Source of the DNA: Saccharicrinis sp. UBA6048 | GTDB lineage: Bacteria; Bacteroidota; Bacteroidia; Bacteroidales; Marinilabiliaceae | Direction of reading: 5' to 3' | NCBI GenBank assembly: GCA_002429115.1 | Contig: DIYS01000204.1 | Coordinates: 1 to 25,698 of the forward strand | DNA length: 25,698 nt | In this document: positions 14,354-21,289 of the stretch, in pieces | How the letters are laid out: each line of letters opens with the position of its first letter | Numbering within the stretch: the first letter of the stretch is position 1 | Position numbers and translations under genes: made by a program | The notes under the pieces: model-generated | Told to the model about the DNA's origin: nothing | The model's database searches: none | The model's input: only the letters and a program-made list of their open reading frames with translations

Positions 14354-14414
14354 TATATCTGTGTATCTGTGTGTTACAAATATTTGTAGTAATATATATG
14401 CACATAAATTTCTT

Positions 14415-14437
14415 ATAAGTGCAAATTTTGCACTTAT
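14415..14437. repeat. 23-bp dispersed palindrome, copy 8
   Basis: Perfect copy (centre T), 62 bp after the terminator of the small membrane genes. It is the last copy before a 10.7-kb interval without any. Confidence 0.95.
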
Positions 14438-14517
14438 AAAAATAAAGTTGTTTAGATAATTGTTTTTAACATAATATCCTCATACTATTGCTGTTCCTCT
14501 GTCCTGCCGGGGGCATT

Positions 14518-14766
14518 ACCCGGCTCGTGCCGAAGGCAACGGCATTCACATCTAAGCGCCAGAAAAAGCTTGTTCAGTTTTTTTCGTGATACAGGGTATC
14601 ACTTCCTCGAAAAAAAGTTAACAAACCACGATTTGAAAATACCTTAATAACGGCCTTATCTTTCGGAGAGGATAGGAGGCAAGCATTTTTGTTATTGCCT
14701 TATCCTCACAGGATAGGCACAAGGCCGTTTTAAGTATTCTTCAAATTTTTTCGGTCACGGGCGGGT
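14518..14766. other. Highly structured non-coding block
   Basis: No gene is supported here; instead there are nested inverted repeats. The outer pair is CCCGGCTCGTGCCGAA (14518 region) with TTCGGTCACGGGCGGG (14751-14766), with small bulges. Inside, TTTTTTTCG/CGAAAAAAA (14578-14616) encloses GTGATAC/GTATCAC (14586-14602). A long imperfect pair joins about 14628-14656 (ends AACGGCCTT) to 14722-14750 (begins AAGGCCGTT). It may be a structured RNA, a single-strand origin, a transfer origin or a decayed mobile element. Confidence 0.55.
14540..14618. repeat. Diverged third copy (C) of the 9532/15896 element
   Basis: TCTAAGCGCCAGAAAAAGCT aligns with the AGAGCGACCAGCGGAAGCT core of copies A and B, and ATCACTTCCTCGAAAAAAAG aligns with TGTGACTTTTGAAAAAAG. 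Order and orientation are the same. The match is weaker than A versus B and needs an alignment. Confidence 0.4.
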
Positions 14767-14804
14767 GAAAACGATATCCCATGAGGAAAAGCAAAAAGGA
14801 CTTA

Positions 14805-14861
14805 CCTTATTCGATTGGTCAGGGATATCAAATACTTTTGGATGCCTGGCATCGAATAAGG
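14805..14861. other. 11-bp perfect inverted repeat
   Basis: CCTTATTCGAT (14805-14815) and ATCGAATAAGG (14851-14861), with partial extension inward (TCAGG/CCTGG). It continues the structured stretch between copy 8 and the methylase-like gene. An 80-codon frame crosses it but is not convincing. The rest of 14862-14996 shows only purine-rich runs. Confidence 0.5.
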
Positions 14862-14996
14862 TGTGTCCTGCGGGGATGAAAAAATTTACATGTCGGTTCC
14901 TATGTAACAACGTGGAATATGACCAGCATGTGTATTGTTCATCTTGGGGGGATGCCATTGAAAAGGGTGGGTGTAAAAAAAAAAGGGTTGCCCCCC

Positions 14997-15701
14997 TTAG
15001 AAGTTAAATAAAGAAAGTTGATTGACTGCGGGAACCACCTTCTCAATTTGTTTTTGCATATGCAGCACCAGGCAGCTTTCTTCCTCTGATATTTCCTCCA
15101 GGAAAGGCACTCTAAAGTCTTGGTGAAAAGTAATTCTCCACCCCGCAAAAAATTCATTGCTCAAACTGTTCATGCAGGCGACTTCACCCATCAGACCATT
15201 CAGGCAAAGATTAATGGCCGTCATCATGGCACATCTGCGGTCAAGGTCGGCCCCATAGTAAAAGTTTTCGTTCACATGCTTCAATCGACGTTCCATCTTA
15301 GCACTGGATATTAACATGCGTCCGGAACCACAGGCAGGGTCAAGCACTCGTCTGGGTGAAGATTCAGTATCAAAACCAACAAGTGCCGTCATCAAATCAG
15401 TAATATGTTCAGGGGTGAAAAACTGGCCGTTGTGTCCCCTGGTGATATGCTCAGTGAAAAAACCACCAAGAATATCTTTCAGTCCATTACCTGAGTTATC
15501 CATTTCTTTAACCAGGACAGCAAATGAATCGGCCAATCGGTTTACCTCTTCTGATTGATAACGCTTAATAATTTCTAAATACCTGTCCTCTTTTTTACCA
15601 CAGGACAAAGCACAAATGGAAACCTCAAGAAAATCTGAAAATACCCGTGTAATATCAAAACGGTTACTAACGTCGAGAATGGAATTTGTGAAAGATTTCA
15701 T
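14997..15701 (-). CDS. N6-methylase-like protein without a visible NPPY motif, C-terminal clamp-binding motif
   Basis: 234 aa. Similar to the SAM-binding half of HsdM-type N6-adenine methylases: GQFFTP (92-97), motif I DPACGSGRML (121-130) and an acidic ligand in GADLD (150-154). The region where catalytic motif IV (NPPY/F) should follow reads MNSLSNEFFAGWRI, with no NPP. The protein may therefore be non-catalytic or use an altered motif. The C-terminus, QLSLF (228-232) in VNQLSLFNF, is a textbook β-sliding-clamp-binding pentapeptide. No specificity subunit or restriction gene is near, so it is an orphan. It is flanked on both sides by structured non-coding DNA. Confidence 0.75.
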   Translation of the reverse strand: MKSFTNSILDVSNRFDITRVFSDFLEVSICALSCGKKEDRYLEIIKRYQSEEVNRLADSFAVLVKEMDNSGNGLKDILGGFFTEHITRGHNGQFFTPEHITDLMTALVGFDTESSPRRVLDPACGSGRMLISSAKMERRLKHVNENFYYGADLDRRCAMMTAINLCLNGLMGEVACMNSLSNEFFAGWRITFHQDFRVPFLEEISEEESCLVLHMQKQIEKVVPAVNQLSLFNF

Positions 15702-15744
15702 AAAGCAAAATTTTAAAGTGAATACAATTTTTTGCTTTACCGGG

Positions 15745-15859
15745 TAAGGGTTTAAGACAGACTAAATGCAAGGTTTTTGATAAAAATACTACCTGGAAGG
15801 TTGGAGATTTTTACTCAAAACCAAGGCTTGACCTTGCAATGTGTCGGGCTAAACCCTTA
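15745..15859. repeat. Long imperfect inverted repeat upstream of the methylase-like gene
   Basis: The left arm 15745-15773 (TAAGGGTTTA ... ATGCAAGG) pairs with the right arm 15832-15859 (CCTTGCAAT ... TAAACCCTTA), about 28 nt each with a few mismatches, around a 58-nt loop. It lies 44 bp upstream of the methylase-like gene (minus strand) and can form a cruciform or a stable RNA hairpin in its leader. Confidence 0.6.
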
Positions 15860-15895
15860 TTTTTGCGATAAAATTTGGAATCAGTATCGTGCGCG

Positions 15896-16031
15896 TTGGC
15901 CGCCTTCAAATGGTGCAGTATTTGCCCTGGTATTTCTTGGCAAGTTTAGAGCGACCAGCGGAAGCTCCTAAAGAAGCCTAGAAGAACCTGCAAATAGAAA
16001 GGATTTGAACGTGTGACTTTTGAAAAAAGTT
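15896..16031. repeat. Non-coding repeat element, copy B
   Basis: Direct-orientation partner of copy A at 9532-9670. It shares the 25-mer at 15945-15969 and the 24-mer at 16008-16031 exactly, with diverged stretches between. It sits between the methylase-like gene and the replication region, with no coding frame. Confidence 0.75.
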
Positions 16032-16078
16032 AATATAAATACTAAATATACATATTGTTCAACACATAAAAAGTGCAT

Positions 16079-16122
16079 TATTGGCTTTACCTATGTCTAA
16101 AAAAATCCCCCGCGGAGCGACG
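16079..16122 (-). repeat. Short repeat, inverted partner of 9690-9735
   Basis: TATTGGCTTTACC and the following AAAATCCCCCGCGG are the reverse complement, with a few changes, of the segment after copy A. From here to 16258 the DNA is AT-rich with no gene or clear motif. Confidence 0.6.
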
Positions 16123-16258
16123 AAATGTAAATTAACATTTGTTATTGAGCTAATTGTAAATATGTTAAGTAATGGTTTGGCAAATTGTATAAACATTTGT
16201 TTATCTGAATAGCAAATAGAGAGATAATAAACATAAAACTAGCTAGATAGATAATAGC

Positions 16259-16266
16259 TACCTTTG
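16259..16266 (+). promoter_or_regulatory. -7-like box upstream of the iterons
   Basis: TACCTTTG fits TAnnTTTG and would send transcription through the iterons towards rep. No TTTG is seen at the expected -33 distance, so it is a weak call. Confidence 0.3.
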
Positions 16267-16302
16267 TATTTTTCTGTAGTACAGTGTTTTATAAGCTGTA
16301 AA

Positions 16303-16425
16303 ATGACAGATATTCAGTATATAATGACGGATGTACAGTATATAATGACGGATGTGCAGTTACTTAAAAGACAGATGTACAGTATATAATGACGGATATG
16401 CAGTATATAATGACGGATATGCAGT
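16303..16425 (+). repeat. Six direct iterons upstream of rep (replication origin)
   Basis: Six repeats of ATGACGGATGTGCAGT (with variants such as ATGACAGATATTCAGT) start at 16303, 16324, 16345, 16368, 16389 and 16410. The spacing is 21 bp except one of 23, that is two helical turns, so Rep can bind along one face. Repeats of this kind directly upstream of a Rep_3 initiator gene define the origin region. Short TATA links between units would help melting. Confidence 0.9.
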
Positions 16426-16448
16426 TGGGAAAAAGTTACCAACACTAA

Positions 16449-16510
16449 AATGACATTAATATTTTGCACTGTCATTATTATAATTACCTTTGTTTAGGTT
16501 TCCTAAACAA
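16449..16510 (+). promoter_or_regulatory. rep promoter overlapped by inverted half-iterons, plus leader hairpin
   Basis: AATGACA/TGTCATT (16449-16476) is an inverted pair of iteron halves. The -33 TTTG (16463-16466) lies within it, and the -7 box TACCTTTG (16485-16492) follows after 18 nt. Binding of Rep dimers here would block its own promoter, as known for Rep_3 plasmids. TTGTTTAGG/CCTAAACAA (16490-16510) forms a 9-bp hairpin just before the ATG. Confidence 0.7.
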
Positions 16511-16518
16511 CTAAGCTA

Positions 16519-17475
16519 ATGGGTTCAGAGTCAGTCCAACAAATACAATATCCTAACATACTGAACAAAGCAGTCCACAACTTTGAATCAGCACTGTCAA
16601 AGCGCATGTTTTATGTCTTGATGACAAAGTTAAAAAAGGGCAGGGAGCTTCAAATCGATTTTAACGAAGATTTGTGGGTTGAAGTCCCTACTAAACTGCT
16701 CCGCCAGCAACATTTCAAAGCACTTGCTAAAGCAGCAGATGAATTGCAATCGGCCAAATTTTCCTTTATTGATGAAGCCAACGAGCGCTTTAACAAGATA
16801 GTCCCATTCCCTTCTGTCAAGTATCAGAAAAGGTGGGGCCACGTCAAAATCAAGATAGAGCCCGAAGCATTGGGCTTTCTGGCCGAACTCACGCCTGGTT
16901 ACATATGGATTCGCTTAAAAGCCGCCCTTTCCCTTAACAGCAAATATTCTCAGCGTTGGTATGAACTGTTTATTTCCAAGAAAGATTTTGGGGAATGGAA
17001 AGGCGTCACCATAGAATATATCTATGAAATAATGCATGTTGACGAAGGCTATAAAGATAAAGCCGGGTTCCTCAGGCGGGTTGTTTACGAACCAATCAAG
17101 GAGTTAAATGAAAAGACTAACCTTTTCATTGAGTACAACCCTATCAACAACCAAAAACGCCCTATCCTGGGCTTTGACTTTCAGATAAAGAACCAGGAGG
17201 CCAAAGGGGAAGCAGAGGTCTACGAGAAGATAGAAAAATACTATGACGAGCTTCAACAGATGCAGCCCCATGAGATTGCCAGGCGCGTTAATGAGTTAAT
17301 GCGTGAATATGAACTGCCCCCAAAAGTTTTTGAGGACATGATGAACGATTCGTCAATATTAGATGCCGTATTAGAGGCAGATGCCAAGATAAAGGCAGGC
17401 AAGGTGACAATTGAGACAACCAAAAACCGTTACATGGGAGGGGTTATTAAAAATGCAAAACGAAATATAAACTAA
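16519..17475 (+). CDS. repB: Replication initiator, Rep_3 (RepB) family
   Basis: 318 aa. It shows the two winged-helix arrangement of Rep_3 initiators: the N-terminal domain begins NKAVHNFESALSKRMFYVLM (about 10-30) and includes LWVEVPTKLLRQQHFKALAKA; the second has IWIRLKAALSLNSKYSQRWYEL, whose LNSKYSQRWYELF is the conserved core. The C-terminal tail (about 230-318) is basic and variable. Rep monomers bind iterons to open the origin, while dimers repress rep and couple origins. Iterons lie on both sides: six direct ones upstream and a mixed array downstream. The ATG follows a leader hairpin by 8 bp. Confidence 0.92.
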   Translation: MGSESVQQIQYPNILNKAVHNFESALSKRMFYVLMTKLKKGRELQIDFNEDLWVEVPTKLLRQQHFKALAKAADELQSAKFSFIDEANERFNKIVPFPSVKYQKRWGHVKIKIEPEALGFLAELTPGYIWIRLKAALSLNSKYSQRWYELFISKKDFGEWKGVTIEYIYEIMHVDEGYKDKAGFLRRVVYEPIKELNEKTNLFIEYNPINNQKRPILGFDFQIKNQEAKGEAEVYEKIEKYYDELQQMQPHEIARRVNELMREYELPPKVFEDMMNDSSILDAVLEADAKIKAGKVTIETTKNRYMGGVIKNAKRNIN

Positions 17476-17520
17476 ACTGCAAGTTTGTCATTTTTGCCCG
17501 TTCTGGGCGTCTTTGTTCTT

Positions 17521-17971
17521 AAATGACGGATGTGCAGTTGAAAAAACATATACCACAAAAACCAGTAATCCATACAACTGCATCCCTGTCATTTTAGGAC
17601 ATGCAACATATTATCACCTTAAATGACGGATTTGCAGTTGTAAATCCAACCCCTACAAAAAAACTAATAATCCATCCAACCCCTACAAAAAAAACCAATA
17701 ATCCATCCAACTGCACCCCTGTCATTTTAGGACATACAGCATAATTTCACTTTAAATGACGGATTTGCAGTTGTAAAACCTAATATCCCAAAAAGCCGGT
17801 AAACCATCCAACTGTATCCCTGTCATTTTAGGGTATACAGCAAAATCCCATAGCTTAAATGACGGATGTACAGTTTATTGGTCTTATAGCAATTGTTAAA
17901 ACATACTGCATCCTTGTCATTTTACGCAAAAAGTGAGAATAACAAAGGCTTAAATGACGGAAGTGCAGTTG
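17521..17971. repeat. Downstream iteron array, alternating direct and inverted
   Basis: Five direct copies (AAATGACGGATGTGCAGTTG type) start at 17521, 17621, 17754, 17857 and 17952. Between them lie four inverted copies (CAACTGCATCCCTGTCATTT type) at 17575, 17708, 17809 and 17903. Direct copies read TGACGG while inverted ones complement to TGACAGG, so the two classes are kept distinct. Each direct-inverted pair can form a hairpin of about 18 bp with a loop of about 35-70 nt. The array may titrate Rep, aid origin pairing, or be a second origin half. Confidence 0.85.
17645..17705 (+). repeat. Tandem duplication of 30/31 bp within the iteron array
   Basis: TCCAACCCCTAC ... AATAATCCA occurs twice back to back (17645-17674 and 17675-17705, differing by one inserted A and one substitution). 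It lengthens the second spacer of the downstream array from about 35 to about 67 bp, a recent slip event. Confidence 0.85.
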
Positions 17972-18019
17972 TTAAAAAATACTCTATCATAACTAAATGC
18001 AAAACAAGACAAATGATTG

Positions 18020-18027
18020 TATATTTG
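18020..18027 (+). promoter_or_regulatory. Promoter of the XRE regulator gene
   Basis: TATATTTG is a consensus -7 box 20 bp before the ATG at 18048, giving a leader of roughly 14 nt. This favours ATG 18048 over the in-frame ATG at 17997, which lies upstream of the box. Confidence 0.55.
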
Positions 18028-18047
18028 TATTACTAACAATAATTGGG

Positions 18048-18263
18048 ATGGATTTCTTTAATTTAATAGCCACAACTGTTAAGAGTGAACGAACCAAAAG
18101 GAACATAACACAACAGCAGTTAGGGGATAAGTGCGGTATTTCTAAATCGGATATATCAAGGTTTGAAAACGCCAATGGTAACCCGCGACTGGAAACTATT
18201 GAACGAATTTTTAGAGCTTTAGAGATAAAAGCTATTAATCTGGAAATCGAAATTATTAAATAG
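18048..18263 (+). CDS. XRE-family transcriptional regulator
   Basis: 71 aa from ATG 18048, chosen because a consensus promoter box lies at 18020. A complete Cro/C1-type HTH fills the protein: SERTKRNITQQQLGDKCGIS, then KSDISRFENANGNPRLETI, with helix 2 at TQQQLGDKCG and recognition helix at SKSDISRFE. It has no ligand or peptidase domain. The gene lies directly upstream of the tra operon; its stop is 6 bp before the GTTGTATATCACAAC element in the tra promoter. It is therefore the natural candidate to control transfer and, through the same element, the small RNA at 9.4 kb. Direct binding is inference. Confidence 0.85.
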   Translation: MDFFNLIATTVKSERTKRNITQQQLGDKCGISKSDISRFENANGNPRLETIERIFRALEIKAINLEIEIIK

Positions 18264-18269
18264 AATGTT

Positions 18270-18301
18270 GTTGTATATCACAACCTAAATTTTTATATTG
18301 C
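18270..18301 (+). promoter_or_regulatory. tra operon promoter with GTTGTATATCACAAC operator
   Basis: The 15-bp element (18270-18284) ends 9 nt before a -7-like box TATATTGC (18294-18301); the same element and spacing precede the small RNA at 9360. The box deviates from TAnnTTTG more than the small-RNA box, so tra may need activation or be weaker. traE starts at 18333. Confidence 0.65.
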
Positions 18302-18332
18302 AGTAACCAAGTTATTATAACCTAAACACACT

Positions 18333-18620
18333 ATGAAAAAAAGACTACTTTCTACAGTGCTGGCACTAGGCACAATTTCTGTTGCTGCAAAAGCCAATTT
18401 AAGAGAGACAATGGATGATATACTGGCAAACTGGATTGAGCCAGCTTACCCCTTAATAATCGCTATTGTCTTTATTATCGGTGCAATTTCCAATCTTGGA
18501 AAGTTCACTAATGCTGAAACCAGGGATATTAAAGGCGGTATCATTAATATTTCTATCTGGCTTATTGCAGTTCTGGCAGTTGGAGGTCTTTATGCTGGAA
18601 TCAAGGGTATGAGCTTATAA
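18333..18620 (+). CDS. traE: TraE-like conjugation protein (DUF4134, VirB2-like)
   Basis: 95 aa. An N-terminal signal sequence (MKKRLLSTVLALGTISVAAK) is followed by two membrane helices (about 37-54 and 70-90). This matches the DUF4134 family, TraE of CTnDOT, the likely pilin/VirB2-like subunit. It is the first gene of the secretion operon, 6 bp before traF. Called from size, topology and gene order. Confidence 0.85.
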   Translation: MKKRLLSTVLALGTISVAAKANLRETMDDILANWIEPAYPLIIAIVFIIGAISNLGKFTNAETRDIKGGIINISIWLIAVLAVGGLYAGIKGMSL

Positions 18621-18625
18621 GCTTA

Positions 18626-18883
18626 ATGAAACAATTTAAGGTTTACAAGGTCAATGCCAAGGCGACAGCATGGGGATTGGAACTGCGGTACTTCACAATC
18701 TTTTTTAGCGAAATCGTTGTTTCAGGCATTCTGCTGGGTGTTTCTCCCTCATGGACAAAGCTACTGGTCTTTAGCAGCGTTATAGTTGCTACCTACTTAG
18801 GATTCAAACTAATGACTGAAAGGTCATTTATTGATGGATTAACAAAAGATAAACTGCCAAAACGTATACGCAATGCGTTATGA
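18626..18883 (+). CDS. traF: TraF-like conjugation protein (DUF4133, VirB3-like)
   Basis: 85 aa. An early VKAxAxGLELRYF-like segment (NAKATAWGLELRYF) is followed by two closely spaced membrane helices (about 25-55). This is the layout of DUF4133/VirB3 proteins, which sit in the inner membrane and associate with the VirB4 ATPase. The stop overlaps the traG ATG (ATGA), implying coupled translation. Confidence 0.85.
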   Translation: MKQFKVYKVNAKATAWGLELRYFTIFFSEIVVSGILLGVSPSWTKLLVFSSVIVATYLGFKLMTERSFIDGLTKDKLPKRIRNAL

Positions 18884-21285
18884 CCATTGATATAAACAAT
18901 ACACCTCCATTATTAGCAGTGGAAAACAACATTGCCTATTCAAGTACGGGCAATATCATTTACTGTTACAAACTTAACCTAAAGGAGGCGTATTCGTGTT
19001 CAGAATCTAATTATGATGAACTGCATACCATTTGGCATTCTGCGCTCAAATTGCTTGTACCAGGAACGATTGTTCACAAGCAGGATGTATTTCTAAAAAT
19101 GGCCTATGATGCTTCCACTTTGCCAAGTGAAAATTATCTACAGAAAGCAACCATCAGGCATTTTAGTAAACGGATTAAACAAGAACACTTTTCTTACCTT
19201 TTTTTCTCTTACACAAATTCGACAATATTAAAAGCAGAAAACATTCAAAACCCATTCAAGAAAACAGCTTCTATTAAACAATTACAAATTGAAAATGAGA
19301 AAAGAGAAGTTTTTCAGAATGAAGTGAAGCGATGCATAGAGTTCATCAATAGCTCACGCTTAATCTCGGCCAGTGCCCTTGAAAAAGAAGAAATTGAGTT
19401 TTTAAGTTTTGCCTACTTCAATGGCTACTATGACGACCGTATAACCGAAAGTCAGTTTGATAAGAAGAACGCAACTGTAGGGGATAAGCAAATAGGTATT
19501 TTTTCCCTTGGCAATATCAATCAGGTACAGTGTGACAGCTTGAAAAACTGCACCAAAGACGATAAAATGTCAACAGACAGTTATACTTACTTCAAAGGTT
19601 TTTCTGAAGACTTAAATTTTGGAATTGACTGTGACCATATCTACAACCAGGTTATTTTCATCAAAGACCATCTGAAAGAACGTCGCAAACTGGAGAAAAA
19701 TCAAAATGCATTATTTGGCGCCAGGCGTTTTAACAAGGAAAATGAAACCAATTCAAACAAGCTAAAAGAATTTATTAACGCCATCTATGAAGATGATTCA
19801 ACCCGGCTTGTTTATGCACATAACAATTTAATTTTTCTTGCAAAAAACAGCAAAGAATACAGGGAAGCGGAAGAGCAGGTATCAGGAGCATTTAAACGCA
19901 TGGATATCATTCCATACTACCCCACAGGTGATAACCGGGCAAACCTTTTCTTAAATACATTCTTTGGTTTTGTTTCCAGCCTTGATAGCGGCTCCATATA
20001 TGGACCGGTCGATTTGAAACAGCCACTTTGTTTATTTTCCAATACGACTAATTACAAAGAAGATTTACGCGGCATTATTTTGAATGAACGCCTTTTTAAC
20101 ACACCAGTTAAGATTGATATATGGGATACTGATAAAAAGTACATGAATGCCCGTAACTTCTTTATTTTGGCTCCGACAGGGGAAGGTAAATCAGTTCTGG
20201 CTAACCATATGTTCAGGCAATATTATGAGGAAAACAAGGTAATAGTTATTGTCGATTTAGGGGGGAGTTACCGGAAGCTTTCAGCACTCTACCCGGACAC
20301 AGCGTATATACGCTATAAAGAGGGGCAGAGCTTGGGAATTAACCCCTTTGACATTAAAGGTATTTCAGAACTCACAACCAGTAAGATTGAGGTACTGACA
20401 ACCTATGTCTTTAAGCATTACATTTACGAAAGGTTGCCTAGTGCGGAGGAAGCGGTATCGATGCGTAAAATCATCACCTGCTATTATTCAACAATAGAAG
20501 GGGGCTATTCATTTCCTGACTTTGTAGAATTTGTAGAGACATACAGGGAAACACTTCTTTCAACTTTAGAGATTAAAGAAGAATTCTTCAATATTGACCA
20601 ATTTCTGCATAACTGTAAAGAATACGTTGAGGGAGGGGTTTATGCACACCTGTATAACTCTGAAAAACAGATAGCGAATTTAAGCGGTAAACGTATGGTT
20701 ATTTTTGAACTCGATGAGCTGAAGGACAATGAAAAGCTATTGACCATCATGCTCCACCTGATTTCTGACACCATCCAAAATAAGATATGGAAAGATAAGA
20801 GCACACAAGGCGTCGTATTTTTTGATGAGTTTGCCAAGATGCTAAAATTTCCATCAGTTTTTAGTTCTGTTGAATATTACTCACAGGCCATTAGAAAGCA
20901 GGAAAGTGCATTGGGATTGGTTCTGCAGACACCCAACCAATTGCCGGACACACCTGGCGCCAAGTCTATCATTGAAAATACCCAAATCCTTTATGTACTG
21001 AACAATACCAAAGGTTACGCTCCTGTTGTTGACCGCTTTTCTTTAAGTGAGCATGAACACAACCAGTTAAAGAGCATGCGTAATAACTTTAATGGTAAGG
21101 TTCGCTATTCTGAATTTATGCTCAAACGTGGCGCAAACTCTCATATATACCGTCTGGAACTTCCCCAAGAGGTGTTTTATGCCTATCAGACAGATGGGGC
21201 AGAGTATGAGGAAATCATGCAGCTTTATGAGCAAAAAGGGAGTATGGAAACGGCCATCAATCTTTATATGAAACGACAAATCTGA
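18880..21285 (+). CDS. traG: TraG-like conjugation ATPase (VirB4 family)
   Basis: 801 aa. Walker A is APTGEGKS (431-438) and Walker B is VVFFDE (645-650), followed by the family's QAIRKQESALGLVLQTPNQL segment. The N-terminal 400 residues form the VirB4 interaction domain. VirB4 ATPases energise substrate entry and pilus assembly and work beside the VirD4-type coupling protein, here encoded at 5.3 kb on the other strand. The length agrees with CTnDOT TraG. No frameshift is seen, and traI follows after 4 bp. Confidence 0.93.
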   Translation: MTIDINNTPPLLAVENNIAYSSTGNIIYCYKLNLKEAYSCSESNYDELHTIWHSALKLLVPGTIVHKQDVFLKMAYDASTLPSENYLQKATIRHFSKRIKQEHFSYLFFSYTNSTILKAENIQNPFKKTASIKQLQIENEKREVFQNEVKRCIEFINSSRLISASALEKEEIEFLSFAYFNGYYDDRITESQFDKKNATVGDKQIGIFSLGNINQVQCDSLKNCTKDDKMSTDSYTYFKGFSEDLNFGIDCDHIYNQVIFIKDHLKERRKLEKNQNALFGARRFNKENETNSNKLKEFINAIYEDDSTRLVYAHNNLIFLAKNSKEYREAEEQVSGAFKRMDIIPYYPTGDNRANLFLNTFFGFVSSLDSGSIYGPVDLKQPLCLFSNTTNYKEDLRGIILNERLFNTPVKIDIWDTDKKYMNARNFFILAPTGEGKSVLANHMFRQYYEENKVIVIVDLGGSYRKLSALYPDTAYIRYKEGQSLGINPFDIKGISELTTSKIEVLTTYVFKHYIYERLPSAEEAVSMRKIITCYYSTIEGGYSFPDFVEFVETYRETLLSTLEIKEEFFNIDQFLHNCKEYVEGGVYAHLYNSEKQIANLSGKRMVIFELDELKDNEKLLTIMLHLISDTIQNKIWKDKSTQGVVFFDEFAKMLKFPSVFSSVEYYSQAIRKQESALGLVLQTPNQLPDTPGAKSIIENTQILYVLNNTKGYAPVVDRFSLSEHEHNQLKSMRNNFNGKVRYSEFMLKRGANSHIYRLELPQEVFYAYQTDGAEYEEIMQLYEQKGSMETAINLYMKRQI

Positions 21286-21289
21286 TATT

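Noticed and set aside
14765..15007. 80-codon plus-strand frame, Cys-rich
   Set aside because: It starts at GTG, crosses a perfect 11-bp inverted repeat, overlaps the methylase-like gene end and has no recognisable family.
16303..17971. Regularly spaced repeats that could be mistaken for a CRISPR array
   Set aside because: Repeats are 16-20 bp, come in both orientations, have 21-bp periodicity upstream and flank a Rep_3 gene; they are iterons.
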